DNA from: CACKLF01 sp002725175
Lineage (GTDB): Bacteria > Pseudomonadota > Alphaproteobacteria > Rhodobacterales > Rhodobacteraceae
Length of the DNA: 11,261 nt
Direction: 5' to 3'
Assembly: GCA_002725175.2 (NCBI GenBank)
Contig: PBQX02000042.1
Coordinates: forward strand, 1-11,261
A program made the translations under genes and the position numbers. Below the pieces are notes generated by a model. The model saw only the letters and a program-made list of their open reading frames with translations, ran no database searches and was not told the DNA's origin. This document shows, piece after piece, positions 7,110-11,261 of the stretch (position 1 is the first letter of the stretch; each line of letters opens with the position of its first letter).

Positions 7110-8963
7110 ATGATAAAAAAATCAAAGCATAAATTAAACTTTTTTGAGCGTCTAACTGATCCAATGAGGTTTGGAATAGTTGGATCTCCTCCTGAGAAGA
7201 TTTTCAATTTTATATGGTATTTCTGTTCTCAAGTAAAANTTACTCTATTTTCGGTTTTCGTCCTCAAATTTGTGGAGGTNCTTTTAGATCTTTCTGTGCC
7301 ATTGGTATTTGGCTATGTCGTCAGNCGGATAGTTGAGAATAATAACATTGAGGTAATCTTGCAGGAGGATTTAACNTTTCTTCTAGCNTTTGGTGCCTTT
7401 TTTTTAATTGTAACCCCAACAATTCGATCATTAAGCCAAGCTTTGATGAATATGTCTNTAATGACAGGATTTGCCAATATTGTAAGGTGGCAAAGTCACT
7501 TAAACGTTTTAGGGTTAGATGTAGATTACTTCTCTAATGAACTTTCTGGAAGGTTAGCNAATAGGGTNATTGAAACTGGTCAAGCTGTTCGTGGAGTGGC
7601 TATGAAGTTTCTTGAAGCTATTTTATATATAACACTATATTTTGGNGGGACAATTCTTGTTTTGGGAAAGTCTAGTTTTGNAATGACTATNCCTAGTTTA
7701 ATTTGGCTTGGTATTTTCTTATGCATATTATTTCTTTTNATGCCAAAAGTGCGACATTTGAGTCATAAGCACTCTTTATTGCGAAGCAAGATGACCGGTA
7801 GGATTGTNGACTCTTATGCTAATATCAATTTAGTAAAATTATTTGCCAGAAGAAATTTCGAGCAATTAGGAGCAGCCGACGCAATAGATGACTTTAACTA
7901 TGGCTGGGCAAAGGTTATGCGGATTTCTTTTGTAATGGATGTTTTGATGTCCTTTGCTAATGCAACTCTGATAATAGGTACAGTAGGTTTTGGTCTGTGG
8001 CTTTTAAGCTCGGGCTATGTTGGGGCGGGCATTGTAGCGGCTTCTTTGCCTCTTACATTAAGAATTTCTGAAATGTCATGGTGGATAATGTGGGAGGTAA
8101 GTTACTTGTTCGAAAATATTGGAACAATTGATGAAGGACGAATGACNATTTCAAAAAAACCTAAAGTGATTGATATTCCTGACGCAAAAGACTTAGCAAT
8201 AAAAGGAGGTAGGATAGATTTTAAAAAAGTAAAATTCAATTATGGCAAAGTGGGGGGGTTATTTGAGGAATTATCTTTAAGTATTAAATCTGGAGAAAAG
8301 GTTGGCTTGGTAGGCAGGTCAGGGGCAGGAAAAAGCTCTATTGTAAATTTACTTTTAAGGTTTTATGACGTTGATTCTGGAGAAATTCTGATAGATGGCC
8401 AGAATATCTCTAAGGTATCACAAGAATCATTGAGATCTCAAATCGGGGTAGTTACGCAGGAAACTGCACTACTTCACAGGTCAATATTTGAGAATATAGC
8501 GTATGGAAATCCAAATACTAGTAATGAACATATTTTTGAAGCTGCAAAAAAGGCTGAAGCATATGATTTTATTCAGGAATTAGAAGACGGGGATGGAAGA
8601 AAGAACTTTTCTGCTTTTGTGGGAGAAAGGGGTGTTAGGCTTTCAGGAGGGCAAAGGCAAAGAATTGCTATAGCAAGAGTTTTGCTTAAGAATGCCCCTA
8701 TTTTAATTCTTGATGAGGCAACTAGTGCTTTGGATAGTGAAGTAGAAGCCGCAATTCAAAACCAGTTAAATAACATTCTTGCTAATAAAACTGCGTTGGT
8801 TATTGCTCATCGGCTTTCCACTATAAATAAGTTAGACCGTTTGATTGTGATGGATTCAGGTAAAGTTGTGGAAATGGGGACACATGAAGATCTATTAAAA
8901 AAATCTGGACATTATTCAAGGCTTTGGGCGTTACAGTCCGGCGGATTTTTGCCAACTTTGTAA
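7110..8963 (+). CDS. ABC exporter half-transporter (fused membrane and ATPase domains)
   Basis: The 617-residue protein has the MsbA/MdlB-type architecture: a membrane domain with about six helices (residues about 45-325) followed by an ATPase domain (about 367-610). All nucleotide-binding elements are intact: Walker A GRSGAGKS (402-409), Q-loop Q450, signature LSGGQ (511-515), Walker B ILILDE (531-536) and the switch histidine H567. It probably works as a homodimer in the inner membrane, driving export of a lipid, drug or metabolite; the substrate cannot be read from the sequence. A small charged insertion (LEDGDGRKNF, 491-500) precedes the VGERG segment and resembles a subgroup I recall from Rhodobacterales. 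The ATG at 7110 has no clear ribosome-binding sequence. Met19 is an alternative start that would keep both domains. Fourteen N-containing codons all lie in the first 346 residues. Confidence 0.95.
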   Translation: MIKKSKHKLNFFERLTDPMRFGIVGSPPEKIFNFIWYFCSQVKXTLFSVFVLKFVEXLLDLSVPLVFGYVVXRIVENNNIEVILQEDLXFLLXFGAFFLIVTPTIRSLSQALMNMSXMTGFANIVRWQSHLNVLGLDVDYFSNELSGRLXNRXIETGQAVRGVAMKFLEAILYITLYFXGTILVLGKSSFXMTXPSLIWLGIFLCILFLXMPKVRHLSHKHSLLRSKMTGRIXDSYANINLVKLFARRNFEQLGAADAIDDFNYGWAKVMRISFVMDVLMSFANATLIIGTVGFGLWLLSSGYVGAGIVAASLPLTLRISEMSWWIMWEVSYLFENIGTIDEGRMXISKKPKVIDIPDAKDLAIKGGRIDFKKVKFNYGKVGGLFEELSLSIKSGEKVGLVGRSGAGKSSIVNLLLRFYDVDSGEILIDGQNISKVSQESLRSQIGVVTQETALLHRSIFENIAYGNPNTSNEHIFEAAKKAEAYDFIQELEDGDGRKNFSAFVGERGVRLSGGQRQRIAIARVLLKNAPILILDEATSALDSEVEAAIQNQLNNILANKTALVIAHRLSTINKLDRLIVMDSGKVVEMGTHEDLLKKSGHYSRLWALQSGGFLPTL

Positions 8964-8967
8964 CATT

Positions 8968-8991
8968 AAATAGTTCTGGAATTATTTTTTT
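8968..8991 (+). terminator. Probable rho-independent terminator after the ABC exporter
   Basis: AAATAGTT (8968-8975) pairs with AATTATTT (8980-8987), with one G-T pair, around a CTGG loop. An unbroken run of T residues overlaps and follows the 3' arm. It begins four bases after the stop codon. The stem is AT-rich and therefore weak, but position and tail fit. Confidence 0.45.
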
Positions 8992-9012
8992 GTATTTAAA
9001 GGTAGGTTTATT

Positions 9013-9858
9013 TTATAGAGTTTCTCTTTTCCATGCATAAATACCAGCCCCTACGATTATAAAAGCTCCTATATAAACATAAATATCGGGATATTCGTGG
9101 AAAAAAATTATTCCTAAAATTGTTGCAAAAATTAGATCAAAATATGTGAATGGGGCTAGCAAGGATGCCTCAGATTTTCTTAAAGCTATGATGAAAGAAA
9201 AATGTCCTAGGCCTCCCAGTATACCTAACACTGAAAATAGGCCGACATCGATTATTGCAATAGGTTTAAAGAAAGGAATTAGAATTATTGAAGAAATAGC
9301 GGTGCCTACTATGGATGAGTAAAAAAAGTTTGTTCTTGGGTCCTCGTCTGATCCAAGGTGTCTAGTAGAAACTGCGTATCCTGCATAGCATATAGCCGCC
9401 AATACGGGAAAAAAACCTGCAAGGAGAAACATGTCTGTCCCTGGCTTCAATATAAATAAAGTGCCAAAAAATCCAATAGCTACACTTGCCCACCTTCTAA
9501 CCCCTACAGCCTCATTTAAAAATATTACTGAAAATATAATCACGATTAATGGACCTGTCTGGAAGATTGTAATTGTAGAAACTAGAGTTAGATATTTAAA
9601 TCCTGAAAACATAAATATAGTGGCACCAAATAATAAACTGGACCTAAATAGGTGAAGCTGAATCCTTTCAGTTCTAGTAATTTTTTTTAAAATTGGAAGA
9701 AATAGGAGGGTGGTGAAAATGGTTTGGCTTAAGTATCTTGCCCACACTATTTCAATAATAGGGTAGTTTCCTGTAAATCCTTTAGCCCCAGCATTCATAA
9801 TCGAGAAAAGAAATACAGTCAGCAACATAAATGAAATTCCACTGGTTAAGTTTTTCAA
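9013..9858 (-). CDS. EamA/DMT-superfamily permease
   Basis: The 281-residue protein is almost entirely hydrophobic, with about ten predicted membrane helices arranged as two EamA repeats (about residues 8-137 and 147-278). This is the usual size and layout of 10-TMS drug/metabolite transporters. The PGTDMF region after the fifth helix and the F-x-E-Y/P-D turn near residues 258-262 sit where the conserved loop positions of the family lie. Such permeases move small metabolites (amino acids, purines, S-adenosylmethionine, others) across the inner membrane; the substrate is not predictable here. The start is TTG (9856-9858), with AAAGGA eight bases upstream. The next in-frame ATG (residue 11) lies inside the first membrane helix, so TTG is preferred. 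It is convergent with the ABC exporter and divergent from the small gene at 9989. Confidence 0.92.
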   Translation of the reverse strand: MKNLTSGISFMLLTVFLFSIMNAGAKGFTGNYPIIEIVWARYLSQTIFTTLLFLPILKKITRTERIQLHLFRSSLLFGATIFMFSGFKYLTLVSTITIFQTGPLIVIIFSVIFLNEAVGVRRWASVAIGFFGTLFILKPGTDMFLLAGFFPVLAAICYAGYAVSTRHLGSDEDPRTNFFYSSIVGTAISSIILIPFFKPIAIIDVGLFSVLGILGGLGHFSFIIALRKSEASLLAPFTYFDLIFATILGIIFFHEYPDIYVYIGAFIIVGAGIYAWKRETL

Positions 9859-9887
9859 GTATGGATTCCTTTAGTTAATGAGTTATT

Positions 9888-9896
9888 TTTATAGCA
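9888..9896 (-). promoter_or_regulatory. Possible extended -10 promoter for the EamA permease
   Basis: The minus strand reads TGC-TATAAA, an extended -10 element, about 30 bases before the TTG start. No convincing -35 box is placed at the right distance. Low-confidence consensus match. Confidence 0.3.
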
Positions 9897-9921
9897 TACC
9901 CGGAAAATGACAGACTTTAGT

Positions 9922-9949
9922 TTGAATGCAAGGAGTATTGGGCTATTGT
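9922..9949 (+). promoter_or_regulatory. Possible promoter for the small DUF3764-like gene
   Basis: TTGAAT (9922-9927) and TATTGT (9944-9949) are 16 bp apart, each matching four of six consensus bases. The predicted transcription start leaves about 33 bases of leader, containing the purine-rich AAGGGAAGGGG ribosome-binding region at 9971-9981. Confidence 0.3.
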
Positions 9950-9988
9950 TTGGTTAGTAATTAAATTCATAAGGGAAGGGGCCTAACA

Positions 9989-10270
9989 ATGAAATTTTTA
10001 TCAACTTTTAAGATTACAAAGGGATTTGATTCATGGTTGAAAATGTATAAAGAAATTGAGCCTGACCTTGATCAACTAGGTATAAAAATCCTTTGGGCCG
10101 GGACAAACTCTGAAGAAACGAAGGTTTTTGATGTTACGGAAGTCAAAGACCCTTCAAAATTTGAAGTATTAACAAAACGTGAGGATATTACTCAGAAGAG
10201 AGCTGAGGCTGGTGTTGAGTTGGAAAGTCAGGAAGTGATAGAGACAATATCTAGGGATTATTGGGCATAA
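9989..10270 (+). CDS. Small DUF3764-like protein of unknown function
   Basis: The 93-residue soluble protein has a strong ribosome-binding site (AAGGGAAGGGG, ending seven bases before the ATG), which supports it as a real gene. Its layout is an N-terminal strand (KFLSTFKI), a helix (F13-E24), a strand-turn-strand with GIKILWAGTN (31-40), then VFDVTEV and a C-terminal helical section (about 57-78). This resembles the ferredoxin-like fold of DUF3764 and related dimeric alpha-beta barrel proteins. I recall DUF3764 relatives from marine cyanobacteria and proteobacteria, and no function is known to me. There is no signal peptide and there are no cysteines. It stands alone between divergent and convergent neighbours. 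The DUF assignment comes from pattern resemblance and is moderate. Confidence 0.8.
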   Translation: MKFLSTFKITKGFDSWLKMYKEIEPDLDQLGIKILWAGTNSEETKVFDVTEVKDPSKFEVLTKREDITQKRAEAGVELESQEVIETISRDYWA

Positions 10271-10276
10271 GACAGG

Positions 10277-10477
10277 TTAGTTCTTTAAGCCCTTTGTTAT
10301 CCTCATTTATTTTATGCTAGATTCACTTCCAAAAGGGATGTTTTTAATGAAATTAGCAATAGATTTTGGAGATGAGATAAGCATTCTTTATCCAGCTTCC
10401 ATATCAGAAAAACTTTTTTCAAGTACTTTTACTACTTCTATATAGCTTTTATTAAATTTTTGGGTTGCAGGTTTCAT
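10277..10477 (-). pseudogene. Decayed MGMT-like (alkyltransferase-like DNA-binding) gene downstream of cytochrome b561
   Basis: The start ATG overlaps the cytochrome b561 stop in an ATGA arrangement (10474-10477), as in translationally coupled genes. The frame gives 29 residues (MKPATQKFNKS to SFSDMEAG), a TAA at 10388-10390, then 26 more protein-like residues in the same frame. These include ERMLI-like RMLISSPKSI and FIKNIPFG. A second TAA lies at 10307-10309, then M-R and a third stop at 10277-10279. Each of the first two TAAs could come from a GAA codon by one change. The middle part resembles the start of MGMT-family small proteins (M-L-I-x-(S/T)-P-K then I-x-x-I-P-x-G). After a shift of frame near 10300, KELTCLMP is readable and might be a remnant of the T-C-P segment of that family. 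No catalytic PCHR-type motif is present, and the rest of the gene is missing. The alternative is a functional 29-residue peptide. Confidence 0.5.
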
Positions 10478-10971
10478 TTGTTTTCTTTCCAGAATGGAAC
10501 CATTGAACTCCAAACGCCATCATTCTTTAAGCGATGGTATATTGCAGCAATAACATGAATAGAAATGAGCCAGTATATTGCTGATACAAAAAATTCATGC
10601 ACCCCAACTGTAAACTCGATTAAGAATCCATCTTTAAAACCTAACGAAAAAAAATAACCTATTAACAAGCCTGAGCCTGCAATGCCTGCAAGGCTGATAT
10701 ACATAGAAAAATGGACTATTTTAGCTGCAAATTTTTGTGACTTGGGCGTATCAATTGGCAGAGATGTTTTTTGTGTTTTAGTCATGTAGAAAAGCCGAAA
10801 AGCAAGAAACAATAAGAACACTGACGCAAAAATTATTTCAGTTCTAAAAAATGACACATCTTCTAATTGGTTAATGTCGTCTACTTGCTTATATATTCCG
10901 TAAGCGAACATAATTATAAAGCACCAATGAAGAGCTTTTGCTAGCAAGCTATAATTTGTGCTATTATGCAT
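10474..10971 (-). CDS. Cytochrome b561 domain protein (prokaryotic CybB type)
   Basis: The 165-residue protein has four hydrophobic helices (about 9-27, 44-63, 82-109 and 122-147), the layout of bacterial di-heme cytochrome b561. Family proteins take electrons from the quinone pool or other inner-membrane donors. Visible candidate heme ligands are H15 in ALHW (helix 1), H87 (helix 3 start), and H125, H139 and H146 in helix 4 (VHEF, SIHV, YHRL). In typical members helix 2 begins with a conserved His (the H-K-S pattern). Here that place reads FFRTEI, so one expected ligand is absent. The C-terminal GVWSSMVPFWKE resembles alphaproteobacterial members I recall. The start is ATG at 10969-10971, preceded only by a weak AAAGAA. 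Its stop overlaps the start of the apparent pseudogene. Confidence 0.9.
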   Translation of the reverse strand: MHNSTNYSLLAKALHWCFIIMFAYGIYKQVDDINQLEDVSFFRTEIIFASVFLLFLAFRLFYMTKTQKTSLPIDTPKSQKFAAKIVHFSMYISLAGIAGSGLLIGYFFSLGFKDGFLIEFTVGVHEFFVSAIYWLISIHVIAAIYHRLKNDGVWSSMVPFWKENK

Positions 10972-11002
10972 TTCTTTATTATTAGTAATCTTTAGCCCTT
11001 AC

Positions 11003-11032
11003 TTTATACTGCCGTCAATCTATTCACATCAA
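11003..11032 (-). promoter_or_regulatory. Possible promoter for the cytochrome b561 gene
   Basis: On the minus strand TTGATG (11027-11032) and TATAAA (11003-11008) are 18 bp apart, placing the transcription start about 25 bases upstream of the ATG at 10971. Consensus match only. Confidence 0.4.
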
Positions 11033-11074
11033 TAATTTTTGGAGTATAAGTTATTGAATATAATAATAAAGTAA

Positions 11075-11093
11075 AAAGTATCGTAAATACTTT
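11075..11093 (-). terminator. Possible terminator after the right-edge membrane protein gene
   Basis: AAAGTAT and ATACTTT form a perfect 7-bp stem with a five-base loop. On the minus strand it is followed by TTACTTTATTATT. It lies about 50 bases after the stop of the partial gene at 11145. The stem is AT-rich, so this is a weak call. Confidence 0.35.
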
Positions 11094-11144
11094 GTGCCTT
11101 TGTCATATTCAAACGTTTTTATCTTCATGAAAAAAATTTTTGAT

Positions 11145-11261
11145 TTATAGAGCGTCTAACAAGTGCATCAAAACTACGTTCAATAATATTATAAACCCAA
11201 AAATGAATGTGTAGACCCAGTATTTTCTGAAAAGTAAATCTCCGTATTTCGTTAAATAAAA
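11145..11261 (-). CDS. C-terminal 38 residues of an unidentified membrane protein (runs off right edge)
   Basis: The minus strand is open from the window edge to a TAA at 11145-11147. The residues are protein-like: a polar stretch (YLTKYGDLLFRKYW), then a membrane helix of about 20 residues (VYTFIFGFIILLNVVLMHLL) and a three-residue tail. The basic residues just before the helix and the aromatic edge suggest a real C-terminal membrane anchor with the N-terminal side in the cytoplasm. I do not recognise the family. It may be the tail of a larger protein or a small single-helix protein starting just outside. It has the same direction as the cytochrome gene, but about 170 bases with a possible terminator and promoter separate them. 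Confidence 0.6.
   Translation of the reverse strand, partial: FYLTKYGDLLFRKYWVYTFIFGFIILLNVVLMHLLDAL

Larger units (their letters stand above)
3210..8147. other. Block with scattered ambiguous bases (N), probably strain polymorphism
   Basis: Fifty-five Ns, almost all single, occur only in this interval; none is seen in the first 3.2 kb or last 3.1 kb. By my count 52 lie in coding sequence and 42 of those are third codon positions. Many fall in fourfold-degenerate codons, so the residue is still determined. The remaining three are at 4576, 4579 and 7039, between genes. No N interrupts a reading frame. The pattern is what masked single-nucleotide variants between close strains would give, rather than random low-quality calls. 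Confidence 0.8.

Noticed and set aside
10347..10445. Plus-strand 32-codon ORF with an AAGGG-like ribosome-binding site at good distance
   Set aside because: It is antisense to the MGMT-like remnant, which explains the sequence better and has a coupled start; the 32 residues resemble nothing known to me.

Overview
The window looks like a piece of a low-GC (roughly one third G+C) marine alphaproteobacterial chromosome. This rests on four things: a ubiquinone-type FAD monooxygenase, the head-to-head carA/yqeY pair (an arrangement I recall from Alphaproteobacteria), a membrane pyrophosphatase, and a trimethylamine-methyltransferase-family gene next to a half-size ABC exporter whose signature region resembles alphaproteobacterial homologues. 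The genus cannot be fixed from the sequence. Isolated N bases occur only between 3210 and 8147 and fall mostly on third codon positions, so this looks like a population or merged-strain consensus rather than a clonal read.

Layout. 1-1776 (minus): carA, followed 10 nt later by the 5' part of a UbiH/Coq6-like FAD monooxygenase that runs off the left edge and has no ordinary start codon. 1777-1944: a divergent promoter region. 1945-2400 (plus): yqeY. 2408-2443: a strong hairpin shared with the convergent hppA. 2457-4478 (minus): hppA, a membrane pyrophosphatase with the potassium-dependent signature. 4601-5371 (minus): a zeta-class glutathione-transferase/maleylacetoacetate-isomerase-like gene with an extra segment. 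5507-7027 and 7110-8963 (plus): an MttB-family methyltransferase and an ABC exporter half-transporter, possibly co-transcribed. 9013-9858 (minus): an EamA/DMT permease with a TTG start. 9989-10270 (plus): a small DUF3764-like protein. 10474-10971 (minus): a cytochrome b561 lacking one expected histidine. Directly downstream, with a 4-nt stop/start overlap, lies what appears to be a decayed MGMT-like gene (10277-10477). 11145-11261 (minus): the 3' end of an unidentified small membrane protein.

How the genes fit together. These are mostly independent housekeeping or metabolic units: pyrimidine/arginine precursor supply (carA), quinone-type hydroxylation, pyrophosphate-driven ion pumping, aromatic amino acid or glutathione chemistry, methylated-amine chemistry, export, metabolite permeation and membrane electron transfer. 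No mobile element, CRISPR array, tRNA or rRNA is visible. I found no convincing new multi-gene system. The items most worth a second look are the broken MGMT-like gene, the non-canonical start of the monooxygenase, the polymorphism pattern, the cation type of the pyrophosphatase and the missing histidine in the cytochrome.
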